Virus record (IMG/VR): IMGVR_UViG_3300033553_000657
Span: 1 to 40,607 of that record
Length of the DNA: 40,607 nt
Reading direction: 5' to 3' (one strand)
Origin: a virus
This document shows positions 31,043 to 38,604 of this stretch, in pieces. Made by a program: the position numbers and the translations under genes. The notes beneath the pieces are model-generated. The model was given only the letters and a program-made list of their open reading frames with translations, was not told the origin of the DNA and searched no databases. Position 1 is the stretch's first letter. Each line of letters starts with the position of its first letter.

Positions 31043-31573
31043 TCAATAACTCTCTGATTTCTCTATCGTTAGAAGCCTTTTAAATTGAATTTCCTCTTTT
31101 TTCCGCTTGTTTCGGTAGTCGATTTTCTTTATCATGTCGAAATTAACCGAATTGCTCCTCACATTTAAACCCCTTAGGATTGCATTGATAATTGTTTTTT
31201 GTTCCATTCCTTCATTTTCATACCCAATCCTGAACCGTTCTTTTACCCAGCTCCTGAATTCATATTCGATTGCATCGTTAATTTTCGTTTGCGCCCAGCC
31301 GGGCATGAAAATATAACGGTACTGCAGCCAGTAACCAAGCTCAGTGCGTGGCGTTGGTAAAATAAATGTAACAGGGTGGTCCATCAAAGGCCGTTTGCTC
31401 TGGAAGTCACCGGCCATAATGTGGGAGAATATCAAGCGGCCAATATCATGCCGCCTCGACATGACAATGTATTTTTGTTTTTCAGGAGTGCTAAAAATAA
31501 ATCGAAGGTAAGCTTCGTGAACAGGATTAAGCCCAATGGTAATTTGCGGTTTTGTGGAATAGTCGATATTCAT
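31043..31573 (-). CDS. Phage protein of unknown function next to the iteron region
   Basis: A 176-aa basic protein starting MNIDYSTKPQITIGLNPVHEAY. It has an aromatic-rich centre (ELGYWLQYRYIFMPGW) and a strongly basic C-terminal third (MIKKIDYRNKRKKEEIQFKR), suitable for nucleic-acid binding. It is the first gene after the candidate replication origin, so it might be an origin- or transcription-related protein. This is inference only. Confidence 0.6.
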   Translation of the reverse strand: MNIDYSTKPQITIGLNPVHEAYLRFIFSTPEKQKYIVMSRRHDIGRLIFSHIMAGDFQSKRPLMDHPVTFILPTPRTELGYWLQYRYIFMPGWAQTKINDAIEYEFRSWVKERFRIGYENEGMEQKTIINAILRGLNVRSNSVNFDMIKKIDYRNKRKKEEIQFKRLLTIEKSESY

Positions 31574-31578
31574 GGTTT

Positions 31579-31611
31579 GTAAATTAAACCAGGAATCACA
31601 ACCGGCTCAAA
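31579..31611 (-). promoter_or_regulatory. Possible host-type promoter for the basic protein gene
   Basis: TTTG (complement of 31608-31611), 21 bp, TAATTTAC (complement of 31579-31586). The box ends 5 bp before the start codon, so the mRNA would be almost leaderless. Confidence 0.35.
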
Positions 31612-31717
31612 GATAATAAATATTACGGTTTAATATTTTACCATTTGCTGGTATTTCAAACAGTGGTGTGTTGAAAAATAAAAAAACAGATAGAGTTGGC
31701 CACGATTTTACTGTTTT

Positions 31718-31934
31718 GCTTACTTCGCTTACTTCGCAGGGGTTAACTGTCATTATGTCAGAGTGTTAAATGTGAGGTAATAAAGAAAATGATGTTGTAA
31801 ATTTTTGAGAAAAAAAGTAAGCGAAGTAACTAAAAGTAACTTGTAGTAAGCCAATAACATTATTTATGTTCAGTTAATTGTTTGTAATACAGTATATTAT
31901 AGTAAAAAAAGTAAGAGAAGTAAGCGAAGTAAGC
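31718..31934. repeat. Three clusters of 9-bp iterons (GAAGTAAGC); candidate replication origin
   Basis: Cluster 1, inverted: GCTTACTTC at 31718-31726 and 31727-31735. Cluster 2, direct and looser: AAAGTAAGC (31814-31822), GAAGTAACT (31823-31831), AAAGTAACT (31833-31841), GTAGTAAGC (31843-31851). Cluster 3, direct: AAAGTAAGA (31908-31916), GAAGTAAGC (31917-31925) and GAAGTAAGC (31926-31934). AT-rich DNA lies between clusters 2 and 3. No gene is visible from 31574 to 32266 on the - strand. Iterons plus AT-rich DNA near a primase are the usual features of a phage origin. Confidence 0.65.
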
Positions 31935-32059
31935 ACTTTTAAATATAAATAACGTCATTCGCATTTTTTCGCTCAACTCCATTTTTGATGTGTTTTTTCT
32001 GGCGGGGGGTGTAAGGGGGGTTTGCGATTTGCGAAATACTTGCTGCTCTTATTTTTATA

Positions 32060-32081
32060 TATAACTAAATTTTTAGTTATA
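32060..32081. promoter_or_regulatory. 22-bp palindrome, operator-like
   Basis: TATAACTAAA (32060-32069), TT, TTTAGTTATA (32072-32081): perfect 10-bp arms. A + strand promoter-like TACCTTCG follows at about 32095-32102. It is suitable as a dimeric regulator site. Confidence 0.5.
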
Positions 32082-32115
32082 CACTTTTTGAATGCTACCT
32101 TCGCAAATAAAAAAA

Positions 32116-32133
32116 CCCGGCGCTATGGCCGGG
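32116..32133 (-). terminator. Terminator for the small early genes
   Basis: Stem CCCGGC (32116-32121) with GCCGGG (32128-32133), 6-nt loop, with a long T-run on the - strand (complement of A-rich 32106-32115). It ends transcripts arriving from the 53-aa zinc-ribbon gene and others upstream. Confidence 0.7.
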
Positions 32134-32140
32134 CTGATTA

Positions 32141-32183
32141 AAATGTTATTTGCCACTTGGAATTGAAATGTTATTTGCCACTT
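32141..32183 (+). repeat. Direct repeat of 18 bp (25-bp period)
   Basis: AAATGTTATTTGCCACTT occurs at 32141-32158 and 32166-32183. Each copy contains ATG TTA TTT GCC ACT on the + strand, so the repeat duplicates a possible start region of a short + strand reading frame. Confidence 0.7.
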
Positions 32184-32210
32184 ATAATAAACGCCCGATA
32201 ACAGTCGCTC

Positions 32211-32245
32211 ATGTTTCATTCCGGCAAGAAACCGGAACGAAACAT
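32211..32245. other. Long hairpin between the zinc-ribbon gene and the terminator
   Basis: A 14-nt arm ATGTTTCATTCCGG (32211-32224) pairs with CCGGAACGAAACAT (32232-32245) with one mismatch; loop CAAGAAA. It lies downstream of the zinc-ribbon gene on the - strand. Confidence 0.6.
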
Positions 32246-32266
32246 AGCTTCGAGTTATGCGCAAGG

Positions 32267-32428
32267 CTACTCGACCAAGTCACCATCAACAGAAATAGTA
32301 AATTTTTCTTCACATTCCTTACAATCATAGGTAACTGAACCGTCCTTATTTATTTTTGATGGCTTTGTTGGAGTATCACAATACATACATTCTAAGGTAT
32401 CGTAATCTGATAATTTTGTATTTGACAT
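32267..32428 (-). CDS. 53-aa zinc-ribbon protein
   Basis: A small gene (MSNTKLSDYDTLECMYCD...). Two CxxC pairs, Cys14-Cys17 (ECMYCD) and Cys36-Cys39 (DCKECE), with a strand between (KDGSVTYD), give a clear zinc ribbon. The ATG at 32428 is 18 bp after the stop of the gene before it, so it is in the early operon. Codon use and the metal-ligand spacing make it a credible gene despite its size. It is likely a nucleic-acid or protein-binding regulator. Confidence 0.75.
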   Translation of the reverse strand: MSNTKLSDYDTLECMYCDTPTKPSKINKDGSVTYDCKECEEKFTISVDGDLVE

Positions 32429-32446
32429 TTCGTTTTTAAATTAACG

Positions 32447-32725
32447 TTATCCTGCATTAAAACTTATCTCGCACAGCAACCGGTCGTTAACCATCTCTTC
32501 CTGGTTAACATGCCAGATCTCCAATACATTTTTACTGTTTCGAATCAGTTTGTAAGCAAACACCGGGTTAATGTGGTTTGTCTGCTTTATCTTGCCAAGG
32601 CCAATGGGGAATAATCTTTCTAAATCATCAATATTATCCCACATGGCACAAATGTGGCCAACCATCATTTTAACCTTTGCATCCATTAAGGTTTGCGCCC
32701 GTTTTTTGTCGTTGAATTCTAACAT
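32447..32725 (-). CDS. Small early phage protein, unknown function
   Basis: A 92-aa product (MLEFNDKKRAQTLMDAKVKMM). The N-terminal half is helical, the C-terminal half beta (LIRNSKNVLEIWHVNQEEM). It overlaps the upstream 60-aa gene by 7 bp and so belongs to the same operon. No family recognised. Confidence 0.6.
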   Translation of the reverse strand: MLEFNDKKRAQTLMDAKVKMMVGHICAMWDNIDDLERLFPIGLGKIKQTNHINPVFAYKLIRNSKNVLEIWHVNQEEMVNDRLLCEISFNAG

Positions 32726-32901
32726 GGTTGTAGTATTTCAAATTTTGTAAAAAAATAACCCTCGAGACTGTCTTCAATTGCAAATTTCTTCAATTCTTCC
32801 ATATCAGTATCGTCGGGCACTTCAACTGTTTTAGAATAAGATAGACTGTCAATGTCTGGACGAAATGGATTTTTGCTTCTCCAAATTGCTTTTACTTTCA
32901 T
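32719..32901 (-). CDS. Small early phage protein, unknown function
   Basis: A 60-aa product (MKVKAIWRSKNPFRPDIDSLS). The first strand, then TVEVPDDTDMEELKKFAIEDSLEGYFFTKFEI as strand-helix-strand, gives a compact domain. It overlaps the next gene by 7 bp. No family recognised. Confidence 0.55.
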   Translation of the reverse strand: MKVKAIWRSKNPFRPDIDSLSYSKTVEVPDDTDMEELKKFAIEDSLEGYFFTKFEILQPC

Positions 32902-32912
32902 AACTGATATAA

Positions 32913-33254
32913 TTAAGATGCATCCGCTTTCATATCTCCCATCAAATCACGTCCATAATCGCGGACAGGGGTAAGTTCAAACCTTTCTATTTCTTGAATA
33001 TCCATATAGAAATTACCTTCAACAGATAACCTGGATGAGCCAATGTGAAATGAATGATGTTCAAGCATGATATTCTGGCACCTGGGAAACTGTCCGTTTA
33101 TTTCGGCAACCTTTAACCGGGATTCTGCCCGGAACTCATTTAGCTTGGTTTCATCAATCAGGCAGTGGTTATATTGCCTGATAAACTCCTGAACTGCTTC
33201 GTGTGCTTTATTCTTTGGAATGTAGCACTGTAAATGCATAAAGTACTGTTTCAT
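32913..33254 (-). CDS. Small early phage protein, unknown function
   Basis: A 113-aa product (MKQYFMHLQCYIPKNKAHEAV). The beta-alpha start and the ending FELTPVRDYGRDLMGDM suggest a single alpha/beta domain. Acidic and basic residues are balanced, with no membrane segment. It lies between the methyltransferase and two small genes on the same strand. Function unknown. Confidence 0.6.
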   Translation of the reverse strand: MKQYFMHLQCYIPKNKAHEAVQEFIRQYNHCLIDETKLNEFRAESRLKVAEINGQFPRCQNIMLEHHSFHIGSSRLSVEGNFYMDIQEIERFELTPVRDYGRDLMGDMKADAS

Positions 33255-33266
33255 AATTTTTTGATT

Positions 33267-33785
33267 TTAAAAATGATGTGTATAAAATTCTGTTGAGCTC
33301 TTAAATCCCTTTTGAAGTTCAATAATTACGGTTTGAATTCGAGCATATTGGAATGTTTTACGAGGCAATGGAGTCAATGACTTTATTCCAAAATCTCTTA
33401 AATACCGCATCCTAACGTCGCTATCTGATATCGTAAACCAAGGCATTAAAGCGATTATACAGTCGCTCATTTGCATGCATTCTTTAAGAATATAATATCC
33501 CAATTTCATTCCCCGAATTTCAACATCTTCGGGGGCATGCTCCATGTGCGCTGATTTTGACGAGAACGGTGGATTCATAACAATACAGTCGAATCGTTGT
33601 TTTGTATCAAACACGAAAAAATCGTCTGCAGCAATGATCTGATATCTATTTTTAGCCTCTAATGCTTGAACCAAATTTCCAATCCCAGGAGTAGGTTCTA
33701 AAATTGTTTTTGCAGAATCAGGTACCAGCCCGGCCATATAGTCACAAACTGAAGGCGGTGTTTGAAAATTGGTATCTATAATCAT
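33267..33785 (-). CDS. DNA adenine methyltransferase-like protein
   Basis: A 172-aa AdoMet-dependent methyltransferase fold. Motif I is LEPTPGIGNLVQAL (about 29-42), an acidic strand end follows at AADDFF, and catalytic motif IV is NPPF (71-74) in DCIVMNPPFSSK. The late strand TVIIELQKG completes the fold. There is no separate target-recognition domain, so it is a small orphan form such as phages use to mask their DNA or mark replication. It overlaps the upstream gene by 4 bp. Confidence 0.82.
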   Translation of the reverse strand: MIIDTNFQTPPSVCDYMAGLVPDSAKTILEPTPGIGNLVQALEAKNRYQIIAADDFFVFDTKQRFDCIVMNPPFSSKSAHMEHAPEDVEIRGMKLGYYILKECMQMSDCIIALMPWFTISDSDVRMRYLRDFGIKSLTPLPRKTFQYARIQTVIIELQKGFKSSTEFYTHHF

Positions 33786-34198
33786 ACTTTCAATTTTAAT
33801 TTAGTTATTTGGTCGATTCCTTCGCGGATCCGATACTTCTCTTCCCCAATTGTTTTTAGCCTGGTGCGGCGAACCTTGTCCCTCACGGCCTGATCTGTGG
33901 CCATTGGCGAAATGTTTCCCGGTTTGAACCGGTGGGCTTCGCTGTTGGGAATACACCAGCCTTTCATTCCCTTGGTCGGATTTGGTTTGCGTTTCGCCAG
34001 TGCCATGCGCTGGATTTGCGGTTTCCTTTTCTCCAGGAATGCTTCCTCTTTTTCCAAGCCAAGTTCCCTGGCTTTTCTAACGAGCGAACGCCAGCTCACT
34101 CCCAGGTCAATGGCCAGCGGTTTGTTGTAAGCATATTTGAATTCAAATTTCAAGCGATGAATCATTTCCGGAGTCCAGTGTATTTTAATTCCTTTCAT
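33782..34198 (-). CDS. Small DNA-binding-type phage protein
   Basis: A 138-aa basic protein. The N-terminus WTPEMIHRLKFEFKYAYNKPLAIDLGVSWRSLVRKARELGLEKE is a helix-turn-helix of the SANT/Myb-like kind (W...DLGVS..SL-RKA-ELGL), cited in part. A basic linker and a G-W-C-I-P-N-S-E-A-H-R-F-K-P-G-N stretch follow, in the style of phage HNH-associated DNA-binding proteins, but no HNH catalytic residues are seen. It stands between primase and methyltransferase and is likely an early DNA-binding protein. Confidence 0.62.
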   Translation of the reverse strand: MKGIKIHWTPEMIHRLKFEFKYAYNKPLAIDLGVSWRSLVRKARELGLEKEEAFLEKRKPQIQRMALAKRKPNPTKGMKGWCIPNSEAHRFKPGNISPMATDQAVRDKVRRTRLKTIGEEKYRIREGIDQITKLKLKV

Positions 34199-34209
34199 AA
34201 TTATGTGCT

Positions 34210-37200
34210 TTAAAAAGGTAATTCATCATCATCATCCGAACCATCCGTATTTTTGTTTTCGAATTTTACTTCTTGCTGTTTTGCCACCGGATTTTCAATC
34301 GGTTTGGCTTCTTCAGTAGTTTCCTGGTATCCGTCCGGATCGCCCGATTCTATGGAGATGTTCAGCAGCGCATAATCGAATACAAGGGCAGTCGTGCTTG
34401 TGCGTTTCTTGCCGATCGATTGTTCTACTCCGCTCACAATGCCCATTTGCGATTCCTGGTGCCCTGTTTTGGGGTCGATTTTCTTAAACGATTCTTTCTT
34501 GGTTTCGAAAAGGAATGCTTTTGAGTTCTTCAGGTAGTATTCAATAGTGGCTTCCGGCAGCGGTTTATCGCCTTCGCGCAGGCATTGGCTTTTATAAATC
34601 GAGAACACACGGCTTGTGGTGAGGTAAAACAATTGTTTGGGTTCCAGGTACTGTATTTTATCGCTTTTCCATTGTCCACCATCCATGTACCGGCGCGTAA
34701 CATGATCGGCATATACAAATTTATAATCTCCATCCTCAAAAATAAGGTTCGAGCCGGCCAGGTATCCAACAATTTTCCAGAAGTGGCCAAGGTCGTCGTT
34801 CTTTTTCATTTCGCCGTTTTGGCGAAGCATAAGGTCAACGGCAAGCTGCATGGTTTCGGTATAATCCCATGGCAGTTCAATTTCATCATCGAGCGTGGCG
34901 TATGCCGACATGATCATCAGCCAGTTGTTAAATACGCGGGTCTCAACGGACTGGCCTTTTAAAAGTTGCTCCAGCTTCAGCGAAACTTCATCTACCTTCT
35001 TCGAATAATTGTCTTTGAAAAACGGCCGGTGCTTCAGTATCTGGTGGGTAATGTGTGTTAGCCCGCGTTTATTTATTTCTTCCAGTTCCTCGTAAAGCCT
35101 TATTTCTTCCTTGCTGAATTCAGTTTGAGTGAACGATAGCACTACGAAGCGTGAAAACAGGGCGATATCAGCCGTCGCCATTTGCTGGCCACAAACAATC
35201 ACTCCCTGGTCAACCGACGTTGTTTCTTTCTTTTTGTCCTTGTCCATGTTCATCCGGGTGCGACCGGTTCCATCCCACAATCCCTTCAAAAACTCCCGCT
35301 TCTCCATTTCCAAATCGTTCCGGTATTCGTCCAACACACAAAGCGCATTAGAACTGGTGGCCACATGATCGGCTAACGCAGGTTTCGAAGTATTGTGCAG
35401 GTTCGGGATTTTAGGCAACCGACCAAAGAAATGAAGCAGCGATTCAGCACAGGCATTTTTACCGGCTCCTTTTGGCCCAAACAGGTTCAGTACCGGGTAC
35501 TTTGAAAACTTCCGGATAATGATGTCGCGGAACAGGCTGGCAAAGTAGTAACTGAGCGCAATTTTACCGTTGTCGCCAAACACCTTGGTAAATTTCTTCA
35601 TGTACTCCCGGAGCGATATGTTTCCTTCCACATGAATAAATTTTCGTTCAAATTCGAAAAGGTTTTCTTCTCCGGCGTAAATCCTCGATGCCGATGGGAT
35701 ATAGTAATTTTCTCCACCGTGGGCAGCAATTCCATAGCTGTCGGTTTCGGTAAATTTGCCATTGTAAATTCCATTTCCCCACACATAAATTCCATCCTTG
35801 TTCCAGCCCATTTGTGTAACCTCTTTGGCCGAGTTTGTTTTTTCGTACAGCCACGATTTTAAACGGTTCAGGTCGGTTTCCGATCCTGTCCACAGGAAGT
35901 TCCCCAGGCTTTCAATCCTAACTTTAAATGCCGATATCGATACAAGGTCGCGTTGCGGGATCTCGATTACACGAACCGTTCCGTGATTGTTCTTTACCTC
36001 GTACAAACGCTTTGCATTTACTGTGCTCTCGATATGAAAAAGCGGGGTCATCGTGAAATTGCTTTGCTGTTTCGGATGCCCTTTTGTATCCTGAAAATAC
36101 ATGCAGTTGTGATCGACATAGAATCCTCGTTCGTAATATTCATCGAGCGACACGGTTGCCGGGATTGCCCTCGACTTCTTTGTCTCAACCGGAGCTTTAT
36201 CGGCCAGCCAATTCTTGAAGTGGTCCTGCCAAAGTTTTTTGGGCCCTATAATCTTTGCAATTTCATCCAAATAAACTTCGTGTTTCGATGGCTCGTCGTA
36301 CCTGGTAATCAGGAATGAAATCTCCTTAATTAAATCAGCCTTATATGCCGGGTTCTGGCTCTTTTCGGCTACGCCTGCCGTTTTCCATATAATATAATCT
36401 ACCTGTTTGTTGTTGGCTCTTTCAAAGGCTTCGAGTGTTGGGAAAGCTGTATCCGGATCTTCCTTCTCCGGGAGTATTATAACCGAAACGTGGAATTGCT
36501 CCCTAATCAGTATTTCCGCATTTTTCGACATCGCCTTTTGCCCGGCCGAATCGCCATCGTAAATCAGCGTTACCTTATTTGTATATTGCTTCAGCAGCTT
36601 CGCCTGTTCAATTGTCAAAGCAGTTCCGCAGGGCGCGAGGGTATTTATTATTCCGATCTGGTGCAACCGGGCCACGTCAAAATTTCCTTCAACTAAGTAC
36701 GCTTTATCTTCCTTCTTAATTTCGTTACGTGCCAGGTTTAAAGCAAACAACTCATTCCCCTTGCAATAAATTGGGGTGTCGCCGGTATTCAGGTATTTCG
36801 GTATGTTTTTGTCAGTACTCAGCGTGCGACCAGTAAACCCGATTACCTTACCGGCTTTATTGCAAATCGGGAATATGATCCTGTTTCTGAAAGTATCATA
36901 CTCGCGGCCATCTTTCGATTTGATCAGATCGGCTTCTATGAGTAAATTCAGGTTTATCGCTTCTTTTTTTGCCCATTGCAGCAGCATGTTTCCATCAGGG
37001 GCATACCCGAGCATAAACGGAATAACGTTGTTTTCGCGCACAACACCTTCAACTATCTCCGGTACCGGTTCAGGTTCGCTTTCGGCTTGCCGGTGCTGCA
37101 AATCCAGCGCATATTCAAGTGCATCTATATCGGCTAAAAGAACTTTCCGGCCTTTATAACCGTCATTCGGGCCAACAACTCCAGCAACTTCAAGCTGATC

Positions 37201-37824
37201 TATTATTTTTCCTGCCCGGTTATACCCAAGTTTCATCTTTCGCTGAAGGTTCGATACAGAAGCATTTTGCTCGATAATTACGATTTCAGCAGCATCACGA
37301 AACAATGGATCTATTTCTACCGGCTTTGCTTCTACCGGCTTAGCAACAGGCTCTTTTACTTTTGCCGGTTCTGTCCAGGTTTCCGATATCGGGTCGAAGC
37401 CACGATCCTTGAGATATTTTATACCTGATGGGAATTGTTGCTTTAGCCACTCGTTATAAAATTCAGCAGCTTTTTGGCAAACAATCCGGAGCGATTCTTT
37501 GTGCTTATATTCATCGTCGTTAAAGTTCGATTTGTCGGTTATCCACTGGAAATCAAGATTCAGCTTTTTGGCCCCAATTTGCAACGCTTCTTTAAAGTCG
37601 ACACCTTCATGATCCTGGATAAAACCTACGGCATCGCCACCTTTTCCGCAGCCAAAACACTTATAAATTCCCCGGGCTGGAGTAACTGTAAACGATGGGG
37701 TTTTTTCGTTGTGAAACGGGCAACAAGCTCTGTATTTATTGCCGATTGTCTTCAATTCAACGTAATTGCCTACAATCTCGGTAATATCTTCATTTATGCG
37801 GTCGATTACTTCGCGTACGTCCAT
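34210..37824 (-). CDS. DNA primase-helicase with an inserted FtsK-gamma winged-helix domain
   Basis: A 1204-aa replication protein. Domains in order: CHC2 zinc finger with Cys35, His38, Cys56, Cys59; start of the DnaG-type core (to about 148, GIKYLKDRGFDP); a Lys/Pro/Glu linker; an FtsK-gamma domain at about 171-236 (DPLFRDAAEIVIIEQ, VSNLQRKMKLGYNRAGKIID, LEVAGVVGPNDGYKGRKVL); a second linker; resumption of the primase core at about 265 (MLGYAPDGNM); Toprim at about 374-455 with Glu379, Asp423 and Asp425 in IYDGDSAG; a linker; and a P-loop domain with GPKGAGKN (783-790) and DEY (832-834). It primes and unwinds at the fork. The gamma insertion is odd; see findings. Confidence 0.9.
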   Translation of the reverse strand: MDVREVIDRINEDITEIVGNYVELKTIGNKYRACCPFHNEKTPSFTVTPARGIYKCFGCGKGGDAVGFIQDHEGVDFKEALQIGAKKLNLDFQWITDKSNFNDDEYKHKESLRIVCQKAAEFYNEWLKQQFPSGIKYLKDRGFDPISETWTEPAKVKEPVAKPVEAKPVEIDPLFRDAAEIVIIEQNASVSNLQRKMKLGYNRAGKIIDQLEVAGVVGPNDGYKGRKVLLADIDALEYALDLQHRQAESEPEPVPEIVEGVVRENNVIPFMLGYAPDGNMLLQWAKKEAINLNLLIEADLIKSKDGREYDTFRNRIIFPICNKAGKVIGFTGRTLSTDKNIPKYLNTGDTPIYCKGNELFALNLARNEIKKEDKAYLVEGNFDVARLHQIGIINTLAPCGTALTIEQAKLLKQYTNKVTLIYDGDSAGQKAMSKNAEILIREQFHVSVIILPEKEDPDTAFPTLEAFERANNKQVDYIIWKTAGVAEKSQNPAYKADLIKEISFLITRYDEPSKHEVYLDEIAKIIGPKKLWQDHFKNWLADKAPVETKKSRAIPATVSLDEYYERGFYVDHNCMYFQDTKGHPKQQSNFTMTPLFHIESTVNAKRLYEVKNNHGTVRVIEIPQRDLVSISAFKVRIESLGNFLWTGSETDLNRLKSWLYEKTNSAKEVTQMGWNKDGIYVWGNGIYNGKFTETDSYGIAAHGGENYYIPSASRIYAGEENLFEFERKFIHVEGNISLREYMKKFTKVFGDNGKIALSYYFASLFRDIIIRKFSKYPVLNLFGPKGAGKNACAESLLHFFGRLPKIPNLHNTSKPALADHVATSSNALCVLDEYRNDLEMEKREFLKGLWDGTGRTRMNMDKDKKKETTSVDQGVIVCGQQMATADIALFSRFVVLSFTQTEFSKEEIRLYEELEEINKRGLTHITHQILKHRPFFKDNYSKKVDEVSLKLEQLLKGQSVETRVFNNWLMIMSAYATLDDEIELPWDYTETMQLAVDLMLRQNGEMKKNDDLGHFWKIVGYLAGSNLIFEDGDYKFVYADHVTRRYMDGGQWKSDKIQYLEPKQLFYLTTSRVFSIYKSQCLREGDKPLPEATIEYYLKNSKAFLFETKKESFKKIDPKTGHQESQMGIVSGVEQSIGKKRTSTTALVFDYALLNISIESGDPDGYQETTEEAKPIENPVAKQQEVKFENKNTDGSDDDDELPF

Positions 37825-37830
37825 ATTATG

Positions 37831-38127
37831 TTATTTTTTTTCCTTTAGAAAGATGAATCTAACTTCAGGCGTGTTTTTTAACTCCGGGTATTTTTCCTCT
37901 ATTTTTGTTTTAACCTGGTTGGCATTAAAACCATAATTCAGCAAACAGAAGCTGTCGGGTATTTTAGCCCACTCATAAGTGAATTTTCCACTGCAAAGCG
38001 CAACTGTTTCCTGGTTGTTTTTTGGATTTATGCATTTAATATTTTCCCCAATCGCAACCTCGATACCCGGCGGCTGAATGATGAAAAAATAGGATGATTT
38101 GGGACGGCCTTGAAAGATTTGTTTCAT
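37831..38127 (-). CDS. Small phage protein, unknown function
   Basis: A 98-aa product (MKQIFQGRPKSSYFFIIQPPG). Strand-rich start, then a Cys pair (KCINPKN, ALCSGKF) and a helix-strand end (EEKYPELKNTPEVRFIFLKE). It lies 6 bp before the primase-helicase on the same strand, after a Bacteroidota repeat. No family recognised. Confidence 0.6.
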   Translation of the reverse strand: MKQIFQGRPKSSYFFIIQPPGIEVAIGENIKCINPKNNQETVALCSGKFTYEWAKIPDSFCLLNYGFNANQVKTKIEEKYPELKNTPEVRFIFLKEKK

Positions 38128-38140
38128 TGGTTGGTTTTTT

Positions 38141-38167
38141 TGTCATCCTGAGCGTAGTCGAAGGATG
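38141..38167. repeat. Bacteroidota-type intergenic repeat
   Basis: GTCATCCTGAGC then GTAGTCGAAGGATG: ends GTCATCCT and AGGATG are near-inverted, with T-runs on both sides (TTTTTTT before; GGTTTTTTTTT after). This short repeat is common between genes in many Bacteroidota. Here it separates two phage genes. Confidence 0.65.
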
Positions 38168-38175
38168 GTTTTTTT

Positions 38176-38589
38176 TCAATACAATCGTTTTACAGTCTCT
38201 TTAATTGGCGAACCCCAGTAGAGTTCCGCCGGGCATTTCAGTTCGTGGCCACCGGCAAATTTCACGGAGAAATATTTAGTGTTTCTCGTAATTATTTGCT
38301 GCACTTTTACCGGTTCCGAGAAGTTGATGAAACCTTTCGTTTTTGGGTTTTGCCTGGCAATCTCAATGAACGATTTCAGGTTTTCATGCAAAAGCATTGT
38401 TTTCAAAATAAGCCGCTCCGATGGTTGCAACCACTTGTGGTCCTCATATTCCAGATAATCCAGTACATTTTCGCCCCTGCTTTCAATAATTTCAATTATG
38501 GGTTCATACTTTTTCGGTATCCGCTTGATTACGCTGCCTTTGATTTTGACTAAAATAGGGTCATGGCCTTTTCTTCTGATTCTTAGCAT
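38176..38589 (-). CDS. Early phage protein, unknown function
   Basis: A 137-aa basic product (MLRIRRKGHDPILVKIKGSV). Alternating strands at the N-terminus, a helical middle (QPSERLILKTMLLHENLKSFIEIA in part), and a beta-rich end (VQQIITRNTKYFSVKFAGGHELKC). It could be nucleic-acid binding. Its downstream end is bordered by the Bacteroidota repeat. No family recognised. Confidence 0.6.
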   Translation of the reverse strand: MLRIRRKGHDPILVKIKGSVIKRIPKKYEPIIEIIESRGENVLDYLEYEDHKWLQPSERLILKTMLLHENLKSFIEIARQNPKTKGFINFSEPVKVQQIITRNTKYFSVKFAGGHELKCPAELYWGSPIKETVKRLY

Positions 38590-38604
38590 GGTGGAATTGA
38601 TTTA

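Noticed and set aside
31718-31934. CRISPR array
   Set aside because: Units are 9 bp, mostly tandem without spacers of constant length, and no cas genes are present.
38141-38167. Terminator between two early genes
   Set aside because: The inverted ends are short and the sequence matches a widespread Bacteroidota repeat, so it is listed as a repeat.
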